Part shown: positions 1 to 11,405 of the stretch, in pieces | Numbering within the stretch: position 1 is the stretch's first letter | Layout: every line of letters begins with the position of its first letter | Notes under the pieces: model-generated | What the model was told of the DNA's origin: nothing | The model's database searches: none | The model's input: the letters and a program-made list of their open reading frames with translations, nothing else | Position numbers and translations under genes: made by a program | Origin: Thermomucor indicae-seudaticae | Taxonomy: Eukaryota > Mucoromycota > Mucoromycetes > Mucorales > Lichtheimiaceae | Length of the DNA: 46,189 nucleotides | Assembly (NCBI GenBank): GCA_000787465.1 | Contig: JSYX01000262.1 | Span: 1 to 46,189, forward strand | Reading direction: 5' to 3'

Positions 1-429
1 TTTATTACGAGGAAGGGGAGTGTGTTATTCCTACACTACTGAGCATCATCTATACGACTGTAGCGGAGACAGTAAGATGAAACATGTCCACTTTTTGACG
101 TATCTTGGATGGGAAATTTTCCTCTTAGACACATCACTGCAAAAATTGTTCATCGAGAACGAATATTATCAAAACACAAATATGCGTCCCAAGTTATAAC
201 AAAAGATAGCCCGATGTTGACCCGGTTATACTACAAACTCGCACAAATGGTCGTATCGATGATTCCGGGCATTTGCGTATTAGGTACCACAAAACACTAA
301 TACAATAGCTGAGGTCTACGATCCTCGCATAACTATGCTAAACTTAAAGCGCTTATCCTCATCTGAAGACTTTGTTGTTGTCGTCGTAGGTGTCAAAAAG
401 ATAAGCCGCCGCTTTCTGCCCTATGCCAC
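1..429. other. Left edge, no gene seen
   Basis: Only short AT-rich open frames are present. A 63-codon plus-strand frame at 109-300 has no supporting splice sites, promoter or recognisable motif. This stretch may be the 3' flank of the minus-strand reading frame that ends at 430. Confidence 0.5.
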
Positions 430-666
430 CTACTGACAGCATTCCGGATCCACAGCTAACGATGAAGTAGAACCAAACTCTACGAGAGCAATAAAAGAAA
501 TTCGGAATTGTTGTTTGATCGCAATGCCCAAACGCCTGATATCATCAACTTCGGAAAAGTCATATGGAAGCTCCAAGACATCCACTTTGATATCTCCAAA
601 TGACAAACTTACGCGCATGGTAGTCCCACTAAAGCAGTCTGCCTGTCTTACGGCTCGAAGACGATG
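430..666 (-). CDS. Probable last exon of an unrecognised minus-strand gene
   Basis: An open frame of 79 codons runs from a good acceptor (pyrimidine-rich, ending CCTTAG at 667-670) to a TAG stop at 430. It continues across an internal ATG at 618. The product has a protein-like mix, including the stretch FGDIKVDVLELPYDFSEVDD followed by a basic-hydrophobic segment, and ends in VDPECCQ. I do not recognise the family. Upstream exons should lie between about 670 and 1240 on the same strand, where polar protein-like frames exist (for example 1095-1237), but I could not join them with confidence. The gene would then be divergent from the small plus-strand gene at 1331. It could also be a pseudogene or a chance frame. 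Confidence 0.3.
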   Translation of the reverse strand, partial: HRLRAVRQADCFSGTTMRVSLSFGDIKVDVLELPYDFSEVDDIRRLGIAIKQQFRISFIALVEFGSTSSLAVDPECCQ

Positions 667-1330
667 CTAAGGTGGGGTCGTCATACAAGATCATCCATCC
701 AGCCCGAGGTCGACAGAGCCAGCAACTTAATTTCGCAACTGATACTGATGTGACCACTGCAGGTTAAGCTAGCGACCGGAATGGATGCTGTGCAAGGCAA
801 TAAGGCTGCCCACTTTCCGATGAATACGAGACAGTTGTCCGGCCTAGTGCAATGTGCATAATACAGCGCATCTCAGATCTGTCCTTTTTCTCTGCAAAAC
901 AGCTGACAATCGTCCGTTCTGTATTTGAGAAGCCTTTTGGCAAGAGTACCACCGACGAAGATAAAGAGTTCCAAATGATTCGCATCGAGAATTTTCAGTA
1001 GGCAAAAAGCATCGTTACCGGGATGGCGTTGCGATGGCAACGTCAATGTTAAGGCACAGTCAAAGACTGAGTTGGTTGTTTGACCCAGGCTAGTCGTCGT
1101 TTTGTTGATGCTTAAACGGCCGATGATCCTCCAAGTGCAGGTAATGCTGCACATGTTCAAAGAAGTTTTTGCTGTTAAGGCCAGAAGTCTCCTTAGTTGC
1201 TAAAGGCTCCAGTTCGCTTTGATCAGGATTCTTTGTTCAGCCGTAAACACAGTCACTAACTGGCGGTCGATGCCCTGTAGCTCCACCCAAACAGTTTTGC
1301 TTCCAAGAAAACCTTAACCAAGGAGAGAGA
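667..1330. other. Possible upstream exons of the minus-strand gene; short divergent promoter
   Basis: Two minus-strand frames look weakly coding. One (764-985) is 73 codons. The other ends in a TAG at 1093-1095, opens near 1237, and includes the polar stretch HYLHLEDHRPFKHQQ. Neither has a recognisable domain and no consistent exon chain could be drawn to the exon at 430-666. The last 80-90 bases before 1331 are the leader of the plus-strand gene. Confidence 0.25.
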
Positions 1331-1651
1331 ATGAGCGTCCTCACTAGCGTTACCGGTTTTGCCGCGTTTGGTGTTCTTGTTCGTACCTATGCCCTGGGCT
1401 TGCAGAAGCGACCGCTGTTCTCCAGTAATTAATTTCTAATTTATACTTGTTGTAAAAACGCGATTGACTCTTTCTCTCTGCTAGATCCCAGTGGCCACGC
1501 TGCAGCTGCTTTTGTCTTTGGTGGTGTTGGTTATTTTGTGAACGGCTTATTGGAACGACAGGCAGAATTAATCGAGGGCAAGAAGGAGATTCTTCTCAAA
1601 AATCGCGCTCGTGCCGAAGAAATCGCCAAACAGCAAGCAGCTACTCAGTAG
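1331..1651 (+). CDS. Small one-helix protein, probably mitochondrial inner membrane (complex I NUXM-like)
   Basis: Two exons (1331-1424 and 1485-1651) with a 60-base intron (GTAATT..CTGCTAG) give an 86-residue protein. It starts MSVLTSVTGFAAFG, followed by a short amphipathic basic stretch (LQKRP), a glycine/alanine-rich hydrophobic helix around residues 34-52 (AAAAFVFGGVGYFVNG), and a charged C-terminal helix (LLERQAELIEGKKEILLKNR) ending in Ala/Gln. The layout of a short N-terminus, one membrane helix and a matrix or intermembrane coiled helix is typical of accessory subunits of respiratory complexes. It reminds me of the fungal complex I subunit NUXM, but that rests on memory of the pattern rather than a signature motif. 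A different respiratory or MICOS-type small protein is possible. The ATG follows a purine-rich AGGAGAGAGA leader. Confidence 0.65.
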
Positions 1652-4090
1652 AACATCTCGTTTTGCACAACTGTTCCCTCCCCCGCAAACAGAGAAATTT
1701 TGTTCGAAATGCGATAGACATTTCTTGATGTATTACCGGATATGATATTGCATTGTCCTCCTTTTCTGAAAAAAATAGTCATCTTGGTCAGTCATCTCTG
1801 ATTCTGCGAAGAACATCCTGCGGGCGAGCGATGGCATGGTTCGGAGGGATGGGATTACAGCGAAAGACACCGGGTCTATAGATTGACGAAGCGATGTCAT
1901 ATTACATGGATGGCGCTTTCTGCAGTCCTTTGTGTGGCTTCTTCAGATAGCACAATTGGGTCTCATTTCTGTTCAGTAACACTCAAGATCCCTTCCAGGG
2001 TCAGGGAAAATACTACAGCGTCCGTTGTCCATGACTAAAATCTATGTGGGTATCTCGCTGCCGCGGCCATCGGATATGTTTTTTGCCATGTCGCGGACTG
2101 GAAAACGTTGAAATGCCTACCGTAACCTCATTAACACTTGTACGTGCACGGTTGACTTTTCATCCATCTTCCGGTATACAGCGGAAGGCAATGAAAGATG
2201 AGGACCACAGAATATACCAGTTCTTTATTACTTGCGTCTGACGATCTTCCTTTTTTTTCCATCTCCTACCTTTCTTTTGCCTTAAATGAATTAATGCTTT
2301 CGAGGTGTACTCTCGAGCGTACGAGTGTAGAAATCCCATTTAGCGCACGTAAATGGGACTTTGCTCCGGCGAGGTCGTCGTCCGACTGACTAATCTTATT
2401 ATGTTTCAGCACTTAAATACGCCAAACATTAAGAACTACTGGGTAATTCCGAACCAAGAAGAGTAGTACATGACTGTTAAAGACACTGGCGACTTCCACT
2501 TAGCAAACTACACAGAAGACTCCGCGGAAGAAGCGAAAGCAGAAAGAAGTGGTTAACGAAACGGGCATCAGCCCGGCCTTACAACACTGAAGGTCACCTA
2601 AGTTGGACTGTACACCTCTTTTGAGACTCATTGCTAATAGATGAGCTAGGCACTATAATCAAGCGAGAGGCGATACGGCGTCTAGGGTCACAGCCGAATT
2701 GTTATGTAAAGGTGGAACACATAGATTTATGAATAACTTCCCATTATGCTTTAGCCTTGACCGCAACGGCATTTGAGATATGGCTGAATTGATCTAAAAG
2801 ATATAACAAGCGATATACAAAAGGTACGGATGCTGTACTTGAAGTTGCCACACGGATTGGTATTCGGTTTTCGGGGTGGCAATGACGGACATGAACAACG
2901 CAATTGACCAGGCTACCGCAATCGGTGAAACAACTTATTTCGCTGCATACGTGAATGTGTTGACAGGGCTGCAAGTTGACTGCATCCGTGAAATACACTC
3001 AAAAGCCCTTTGCTCCTCTTAGATTAAAAGTATTCAAACGACACAGAGAGACGACCATATATATACGAAATGGCCAGTGTCGTTCTATATTGGTCGCCAA
3101 TAAGAAATGTGCTCCTCGGAAGATTGCCCCTGGATCCTCAGTACTATTACAGAGGAGTTGCGATCATGAAACCGTGAATACATCAGAAGAGGGACAATTG
3201 AGCCGATCGACCAAAAGATCTGTAGAATCCATTAAATTAGCGTTGCCGGTTATTTAAATGGATTTTCTTAGGATCACGGATAAAAGTTGTCCGCTTCATC
3301 ATGACCAGTCGTGAAAGACAACGGGAGTCCCAGTTGATGTTGTAGAAGACTGGCCTCTGTCGCCAAAGGGGTATCAGGACTCTGCTTGGACCATGACCAC
3401 TGCTGTGTGATCCGTTGACTACACTGAGACCTTTGCGTCCGCCGCTGTTGACCAGAAGTAGGGATTCTTTCAAAATGAGTTTACATTCTCTGCTGAAAAC
3501 AATTCCTTGGTCTTCGCTGGCTCAGCAGCATCACTGACGCTGCGCCGCTTGAAAAAGTTTTCCTGGAAAAGCGGAGAAAAAGGAAAAATGCCAAGTCACA
3601 AAAACTATATAAAAACGTTGCCACAGGCTGTATCGGGTCTTTTTTTTCTTACCACACTTGAATTGTTGTGAGGGCGCGAGGGCTGCGTTCGTTTCGGCGA
3701 ACAAGGTTCGTAAACATAGTTTGCGTTCTCATTTCTATTCAAGTTAGATGGACGGATCGGCTGGGAGGGAGGACCTCGGTCTTCTCTCTTTGGAAGTGGA
3801 TCCTTGTAGCGTCCTTCGGGATGCTCGGTGAAGCTTCTAGTCGACCCACGCGGTAAATTCCTGTCCAGGCCGTAGCCGCTATGCGGTGATTGCGGGTTGT
3901 GGGAAACCTTACCGTGGCCATATATCCATTTGTAAAAGTGCGAAAGAAAACGACAATAATAAACGAAGACAATTGCGAAAAAAGTTGATCATTGCTGTTT
4001 CGCGTACTGAGGCTTGGTGTGGCAAAAAAAGCGTCACAGCCACCTTGTTTAGTAGAACCATATTCACAAACGTTTTTTATTTTTCTGTAT
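1652..4090. other. 2.4-kb region with no convincing gene
   Basis: Open frames are short, overlap on both strands and lack good splice partners. A TATATAAAA box at about 3606-3614 on the plus strand has no obvious downstream coding region. On the minus strand, a CT-rich tract ending in CCAG near 3560 is followed by a 30-codon frame containing ENFFKRRSVSDAAEPAK that ends in TGA near 3472. It could be an isolated exon of a small gene, with the 78-codon frame 3237-3473 next to it. I could not assemble either into a gene. Confidence 0.4.
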
Positions 4091-7000
4091 CTACTCATTC
4101 TTTGCGAAAGATTTCATTTCCACTGATTCTTGTGCCTTGTATTTCTGCTGATGGTGTTGTTCCCGGACTCTGTCAAGACCTTCAACCATACGCTCTTTAG
4201 CAATCTTGGTCGCTTCTCCAAACACGGTTGTTAAAATCCGTTCGAGTGGACCCCACAGATTGAGTGCGTAAATGATGTAGCCGAAACTGATGCACAACAC
4301 GAACAAAACCAGGTAAATTGGGCTCTTGATGATGGCCATGAACTCATTCCAGCCCAGAGCAATCATGACTACTAGAAGCCATGTGGGTATTTTGGCTGTT
4401 GTAGCAACGATGGACCGCTTTGCTTCCAAATAGAATGCGTCTGACTCGCGCTTGAAACGGTTTGTGATATCAATTTGCTTTGCTTCGCTTAATATGGTCA
4501 AGGATTGTTTGAAATCAAAATCCTATTAACGCATGCGATCGCATATCAGCGACTGGCCTTGCATCAAGTTGAAACTTCTATATAAATAAATCGTGAACTT
4601 ACGTCGTCCGATTCGATATCAAAGTCAGGGTCTTGGCTGAGATCCACTTTGGCAAAGAGGGGAATCAATGTCAGTGCCTTGCATAGTAGTAAAACCATGA
4701 TGCGTTAGTATATTCGTCGTATATAGACTATATGCTGCACATACATCATCCCGAGCACGCTTAAAGTAGGAGTCGATATCATCTTCTGGTTTCCATACTC
4801 GCGGTAAACCTTTATCATCATAACGGAATTTCTCTTCGAATCTATGAGAACAGTGGTTAAAAATCTGTTGCCAACACAGTCAAGCCAAATTAGTCACCTT
4901 GAGCGAAGTTTCAGTAAAAGCATATTATCCGCCAACTCTTCATCGACCTTTTTACGCAACACAAGCCAAGCTTGACGCTGTAAACCTAAGACAGACTCTT
5001 GTAACTCTTGCTCTGAAGAGTTGAAACCTAAAGCGCACTGGCATTGAGATAACAGACATCATCTGACGGTAACGTCCGCTTACTTTTGGCCTTATCCACC
5101 AGCAGTTTCCGTCCGTTTTCTACCGTCTCTTTATACGCTGTGATGATACTGTGCCAGGTGTCTGGTTTAGGATTGTTAAGTGCTATTGACACCGGTTCTG
5201 ATAATTCGTTTTCGACTTGTTTCTAAGAGAGAAATCGTTTCAATACTAAAGCAAACTGCATGCCCGTCGTCCATAAGCGTTCTTACCGCAAGAGCCTTGC
5301 TCATCTTCTTGAATTCGTCTGCTCGGGCTTGTGCAGAGACCTTTGCAAATTCTTCTTCCAGCTGGCTATGTTCATGGCTATATGACCAATCCGTATCGGA
5401 TAGCACGATTGCTACAGTACGAGTGAATGAGTATGCTTGTGATATTTTCTTGTGCTACTTTACCTTTTGCACCGGTCAAGAAAAAGTCATTCGCCTCTTT
5501 CAGACAGGACTCCACGGCCTGAGCAAAGTTATAGGATGGCTTTTTCAATTCAGCCTATAATTGTGTAAAATATCAATATTAAAACGCTCACCACTATATT
5601 AATCTACCAACGCATTCGTTACCTTTAAGTTATCCTCAAACATAGTAATGGCTTTCTTGTGGAGGTTCTTGAGTTGACCCACAAAGAACACGTTCAGTTG
5701 GGTATTCAGTTTAACAAGCATATCTTTCCGCTTCTTTTCGTATACACCGCGATGATATCGTGAGGCGTTCTTGTCGAACGACTGTATTGCTTCGGCCCGA
5801 ATATCGTTCATCTGTTTGCCTAGATCCGCAATTGTTTCTCCTTTTTCAAGGATCGGGTTCTTGAAAGGCGCTATTCTTTCACTGAAAACTTCAAATGCAG
5901 CCTAATGCGACACTCATAAGAGCTCGTGGAGAACGAAGGCTTATCATAATAATTATACCTACATTTGATATCTCATCGCAGCGATACTGAGCTAACAGCT
6001 CCTGTTGTGTAGGTAAATCCAAGTCCTTGTTTGACAGAATCTTGTCCCAAATACTCGAAGCATAGACATGATAACCATCAGCTGGAATTCGCTTGTGATA
6101 TTGTGGCAAGAAGACGTAATTCGGGTCTCTTGGATCATTAAATCTGTATTAAACAAGGTTAATAACGCTACTAGTTGCTGCTATTTTCGTTTCATAACTT
6201 ACCTGCGTCTTAGCTTGGCAACCTCTTCATCGAACTTTTCAGGTAACAGAATTTTATGTGGTAAGCCAGTAAACATAAAGTCAAAGTAGTCATGGATCTT
6301 GCAATCTTCCAAGCCCTCGGGCTACATAAGTCACATCAATGAATGCTGCTCGTTAAGTGTTTCCGAACCATCAAAATACATACCTTGGCCAAACCAGCCC
6401 ATATCTTTTCCAAATCGGCCTTTAACGTATTAGCCAAGTTTTCGAGGGGCGTGGCACCAACGTGATCACGGATAACAATCAGTATCAATGTCTTCTCTTT
6501 TCTGCAAGATAGAAATTTCAGGCTAAGTCAACACCCGCAATGTTTCGATCCGGCATAATTATATGCTTTCGAATGCCCGCGGCCTCAAAAGCAATTTGAA
6601 CTACTCACCCCTTCTGGTTCTGGAACAACTGAAGATTGACTTCAAAGACGGTTTTCAGTAGACCCATATTCGCACCTTGATACAATCCAACTTGGTGTTC
6701 CCAAAGGTTCAAGATAATCACTTCACTCGTTGCCATGGAAAATAAAGCTGACTTGCGCTCGAAATCCTGGTCCTCTCCACGCTCACGGCCATCGGTACCC
6801 TCGACATCCATCACGAGTACATGCATGCCTCGACCCCGAGACATCCAGATACCTTTGGTCGTCTGACTGCGGTTATACTCGTCCATCACGTCAAATGAAG
6901 TTCCAAAAAGCCGGTTCAGGAGAGTACCTTTGACACTTTTATCAGATGCCCGTAAAACAGTAAACGAGACCATTTTCACTTACTTTTGCCGGTACTTTGA

Positions 7001-7310
7001 GAACCAAATACTGCGACGACATTGTACTCAAATCCAGCATCCGCCAAAGCCCACTTGCTCATGTAGCTTGGTAGTTGATCACTAACATTTTGCAGTTATT
7101 TATTCCCATGGTCAATGACTGTGTTGGACTAGTGACTGAAAGGGGGAAAAGGACTTACGTAAAGTTCTGGTTTTCGTCGACAATTTGGAGGCGTGGAATC
7201 TCGCCGCTGTCTTCATCCCAAGACTTGATTGTGCCATTCGTGTTTGACGTCTGTGATTCTTGCTGAACCGTTGCATTGGATCTTGACTCTGTTACAATTG
7301 TACCGTCCAT
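4091..7310 (-). CDS. SEY1: SEY1, dynamin-like GTPase for homotypic ER fusion
   Basis: Fungal counterpart of RHD3 and atlastin. It sits in the ER membrane and fuses ER tubules after GTP-driven dimerisation. First exons: 7310-7159, 7081-6984, 6927-6609 and 6501-6384, with further exons down to the TAG at 4091. The joined sequence reads [20 protein letters not shown] (G1 P-loop), then a switch segment with [10 protein letters not shown]3 in VMDVEGTDG, and G4 RDH in [11 protein letters not shown]. The middle holds the helical bundle (for example [17 protein letters not shown]). The last exon (4091-4501) carries two closely spaced membrane segments ([13 protein letters not shown], then [21 protein letters not shown]) and an amphipathic cytosolic tail ending SFAKNE. 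The start at 7310 (MDGTIVTES) fits the usual short N-terminus; an in-frame ATG lies 17 codons upstream. An intron interrupts the P-loop serine codon. Confidence 0.95.
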
Positions 7311-7656
7311 AATGGCAGAATGTCTATGCGTCAACATGAAAGCGGAAACATGAGTCAGCATCCTCAGAGTTCAAAAAGAACAAGGCTCGCAATCAGGTTC
7401 CCTTTGCCACGCACCCTTGCGCGGAGCAGGTGCTAGTCATTCCAAAGAAGAAGGGGGAGGATAGGGAGATATTCGCCACACACCCTTACCATGCAAACTT
7501 TACTTACAGAGTAAAAAGGAGACAAGAAGGGTATGTACGGGTGGAAAAGGGTGGAACGTCGTCTGCTCTGTAAGAAGAAAACGAAGTGTGCAGCTCGCGA
7601 ACGCGCGGAACTGGAAATCAAGTATGCAGCCAACGAAGGGCCCACCACCATTGACA

Positions 7657-7944
7657 TCACATGATAGTCAACCCGGCGATGATTTCTTTTGCTTCCCATC
7701 CAAGTCGATCATTGTGAAGACGCAGACTCTTAACGCCCTCGCTGCCAGAGTTTCCACAATCAATTGCTTGCAATTGAGCGAAAAGTAGAGACTGGGTCTC
7801 GGCTGCTGGGCGGGACAAGAAAGTTGTTTCAAATTCAAGAGCATGCATCTTTTGTGCTACCTTTAACGCGCGGAATGACAAGTCGCGTGCTTTGCTCGAA
7901 GATTTTTGAGCCAGTGTCAGCACTGCCATTATGGCAATCGACAT
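7657..7944 (-). CDS. Hypothetical protein, unrecognised ORF
   Basis: An intronless 95-codon frame from ATG 7944 (a second ATG is at 7929) to a stop at 7657. The product is largely helical with alternating charged and hydrophobic residues (SSSKARDLSFRALKVAQKM, then HNDRLGWEAKEIIAGL). No domain is recognised. It lies between SEY1 and the damaged gene at 8193-8777, all on the minus strand. The opposite strand has a second protein-like frame interrupted only by TGA codons (about 7720-8215), so one of the two may be a shadow. Moderate to low confidence that this is a real gene. Confidence 0.3.
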   Translation of the reverse strand: MSIAIMAVLTLAQKSSSKARDLSFRALKVAQKMHALEFETTFLSRPAAETQSLLFAQLQAIDCGNSGSEGVKSLRLHNDRLGWEAKEIIAGLTIM

Positions 7945-8192
7945 TTGGGCCGAGACATTACTGCGGCATTACTTAGAACGCCAAACTACCGTGCAATGAA
8001 TCGCCAAATGGCTGGCAGATGGAAAGACAAGGCGGATGGACATTTTCGCAGATGATACATACTTTGAAGATATGATTTTGCAAAATGCTTGTATGAACGG
8101 TCACAGTAACGATGTGGCAACTTTTGTGGTTCAGAGAACGCTGTTAAACGCTTCATGGAGCTCAATCGACATTGAAAAACGCGACCGCCTGT

Positions 8193-8777
8193 TTATTGAC
8201 TTTTTTCTTTCTTGATCGTTCGGATATAGCTCAATTCGTGAACGGAAAAGTCATTAACGGTTCCTAGTCCGTTGTCTAAGAGAGCAACGTCTTGGAGGGT
8301 CAGAGTGACCGCAATAGCTGGCATCGTGTAAACGCCAACCCAGTTAAAGAATCCCCCCTTCCAAGTGAACAGGCGATTGGAAAAGATTTTTTCGCTTTAT
8401 ATAACTTTTTAACCAGCTCCGCTTTAAAACTGACACAGCTTCATCCACAGTAACTTCCCGAGCTGTTGGTATAACACCTGTAGATGGAAACGGAGTGATA
8501 TATATATCTTCCAAATTATATGAGCATCCGTGCCTCACTTTCCAAGCTGAATTCGTCTTCTGTGTTGTAGCCGCAGGGTTCTCAAAAAAGTCCCTGCAAT
8601 CGTACCGAAAACGTGGTAGAACATCATTAGAACGACTAAAGCGTACACAGACGATTTGATCCGCAATTTGAGGGAGAAAATAGCTCACTGAAAATACCCA
8701 GCGATAATACAAATGATGAAACAATTTGGATGCGCTGTTTGAGGCGACAAGTACGACTAGGATACCACAAACCGATA
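8193..8777 (-). pseudogene. Unrecognised minus-strand gene with an apparent frameshift, start not found
   Basis: One frame is open from an acceptor-like GTTAG at 8778-8782 down to a TAA at 8344. Its product starts with a hydrophobic stretch (GILVVLVAS) and ends LKRSWLKSYIKRK..PVHLEGG. A second frame takes over exactly at a run of six G on the minus strand (8353-8358) and continues GFFNWVGVYTMPAIAVTLTL for 50 more codons to a TAA at 8193-8195. Both parts are protein-like, and they would be contiguous if the run were one base shorter or two longer. No ATG lies in the first frame, so a first exon must be elsewhere or lost. Either the sequence has a homopolymer error, an intron I cannot see spans the join, or the gene is decaying. 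It is divergent from AKR1. No family recognised. Confidence 0.4.
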
Positions 8778-8937
8778 CTAACGTTCGTGAGCAGTTGTCA
8801 GCTTATCATCAGGCTTTCTTTCGAAGGCCGTAAGAGGAAGCTAATGACGGAAAGTCGGGCTTGGCTTGTGACACAGGAATTTGCCGCCCTTTTTTCCGTG
8901 TCACTATTCTCAAGTTATTTCAGCTGCTGGTCTAGCA

Positions 8938-11405
8938 ATGTCCTCGGCAGATCCGCAACAAGAAGACAAGCAGCCCCTACTCCAGGAAGAGACGTCTGGC
9001 CGTGCACCACCGGTAACAGCTGTTTCCGGTGAGCAAGCAACCGCAGAGTTAAGTAGCGAGAGCCCTGAAGGTTAGTCATAGTAGCTGTCGAAGTTTGTTT
9101 GGCCTTGTGATCGAATGCGCTGGTTGTTAGCCATGACGATATTCGAAGCGGCTCAACGAGGCTCTTTCCACGCGATCCAATACTTGCTGGATAACAAGAA
9201 AGCGAGCGTGAATGATGTCGATGCTCAAGGCGCCACGGCATTGCATTATGCAGCGCTTGGGAATCACGATGTCTGCGTAAAGTATCTTATTGATCGGGGA
9301 GCTGTGGTGGATAAGCCGGCTGGTGATTTACAGGCGACGCCGCTTCACTGGGCCGCCAGGTAAGGTTTTGTCATTCGGAAGGAGGCGGGTTCTTCGCTCA
9401 AGAGAGAGAGATAATACAGGAACGGACGACTAACGACCGTACATCGCCTCATAAAGGAAGGCGCGAATCCTGCTCTAAAAGACGGACAAGGATTTAATGC
9501 ACTGCATCTTGCTGTTCATTCTTCGCACGCGATGCTGGTGATGTACCTATTATTCCTTGGGATGGATGTCGATGCTGCTGATAACGTGGGTGGACATACA
9601 CCACTCATGTGGGCTGCGTATCAAGGCGAGGCATTAACGGTGGATCTCTTGTTGCGGTTTGGAGCGAGCGTCACGGCCGTGGATCATTCAAAGCTGACAC
9701 CACTGCATTGGGCTACCGTGCGAGGCAACAAGTTGTGTATTCGAAAAATGTTGGAATATGGCGCGGATGCGCATGCGCGCGATCAGAATGGCAAATCAGT
9801 CATGGACTTTGTTCACGAGAAGAAGCTGGAACGCGTCTGGAATCGTGCTGTTCTCGAATTTGATGTCTTGGCAGAAGGAAATTCATCGCAGGAACCAAGG
9901 ATTGGCAAGTATCCGGGCTCAAAAGGACGACCGATGTCCAAGGTAAGTGATGTAAATCGCTTATCATTTACAACTGAAATAATAACCTCTCGGTTAGCGA
10001 ACAATAAATACGATTGTATACTTCTTGCCGTTCTTTGTACTCGGTTTGGCATTCAAGACACTGAGCGTGATTCCGTGGTATGCTGGTTTACCGCTGGCAG
10101 TGCTTGAATTCATGGCCATGCACGTCGGTATCATGAAATATCTTATTCCGGCTCCAAGTCACGATGCTTTATGGAAGACACCTTACTTTTCATGCATTTT
10201 CCAAGCTTCAGCATTCTGGGTTCTTGTGACCTGGATATTTGTTGTTCTTTACGGTAAGCTACTTCTTTTTGATAGGGACCATCCGTGTTACTGATATATC
10301 ATTCTTTCAGCGACTTCACACATGTTATTGACAAATGTAATATTTATTGTGAGCTATGTGGTAGCCATGTCTGCGTTTTTCCGCGCAGTAATGGCCGATC
10401 CTGGCTTTGTAAACAACCAGCTATCCAGAGAAGCCCAAAAAGAAGCAGTTTTCGAACTTACAGAAGAGCAAAAGCTGGACGTTCGGCATTTTTGCGTGAC
10501 ATGCATGGCTAAAAAGCCTCTACGGTCCAAACATTGCAAAGTCTGCAATCGTTGCGTTGCACGGTTTGATCAGTAAGTTGTGGCAGCAAAGGTCGATCGG
10601 TAACTCGTATAGAGACTGAAAAAATGCTCTGGCGCACTAGTCATTGCCCATGGATATTCAACTGTATCGGTGTACGAAACCATCGGCCGTTCATGATATT
10701 CTTGGTGAACATGGTTATCTGCATCATCAGTTTCGTTTGCCTCGCATTTGAATGTAAGATAGAGTACATACACTTGTACAAAAAGTTATTGTGGCTGATG
10801 TTTCGTTAGACTTTGCTACCACGGCGCCCATCATTGACCAAGAGCCTGACAGCACTTGTTTCTTGGGATCAACTGTCTGTAGTTACTTTGCTTACGACAC
10901 GTGGACATTGGCACTGACACTGTGGATTTGTCTGCAACTCTCGTGGTCTGTGGGTTTACTGTTTGTACAATCATATCAAATTGCGGTTGCGACAACTACG
11001 AACGAGAGTGCGAACGCCCATCGTTACGGATACATGAACCACGATGATGCAGGAATGATGGCTCAGGTTGCAGCAGGGCCTGGTGGCGGTTTAGCGGGGA
11101 GTGACGGACCCGGTATAATGTCATCAGTAGCAGGAGGACATCGTCATCATCATCACGCAGGTTTTTGCCCTTGTCTACAACTATTCGCTGGAGCGCGTGC
11201 CCTGCACAAGGCGCGATCAAGACGGAGACAACTTGGAAGAGGTCGTGCCAATGTATTTGATCAAGGGTGCTGGGCAAACTGTATCGAGTTTTGGTCAAAC
11301 GATGCGCGGTCGCATAACTGGTACGAGCTGTACGATGTAAAAGATTTAATGTACAAGCCAAAAGAACCATTAAATCACCACGAACAACCCGACTTGAGAG
11401 CTTAG
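8938..11405 (+). CDS. AKR1: AKR1-type ankyrin-repeat DHHC palmitoyltransferase
   Basis: Transfers palmitate to cysteines of membrane-associated proteins; yeast Akr1 is a Golgi enzyme that modifies casein kinases Yck1/2. Seven exons (8938-9070, 9131-9359, 9420-9942, 9998-10253, 10311-10572, 10641-10753, 10810-11405) give 703 residues. Residues about 45-270 hold ankyrin repeats with typical [35 protein letters not shown] and [10 protein letters not shown] units. Several membrane helices follow (for example [18 protein letters not shown]). The Cys-rich domain begins [20 protein letters not shown] and leads into DHHCPW, whose first His codon is rebuilt across intron 5 (CA|T). A TTxE-type motif (TTNES) comes after the last helices. 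A Gly/His-rich insert ([14 protein letters not shown]) lies in the C-terminal cytosolic part. The motif is canonical DHHC, whereas yeast Akr1 has DHYC. The start is the first ATG in the exon-1 frame, next to a GCAATG context. Confidence 0.95.

Noticed and set aside
10561..10578. AKR1 seemed to have DQ instead of DH in the catalytic motif
   Set aside because: The apparent Gln codon CAG is an exon end (CA) plus the intron's first base; splicing restores CAT, giving DHHC.
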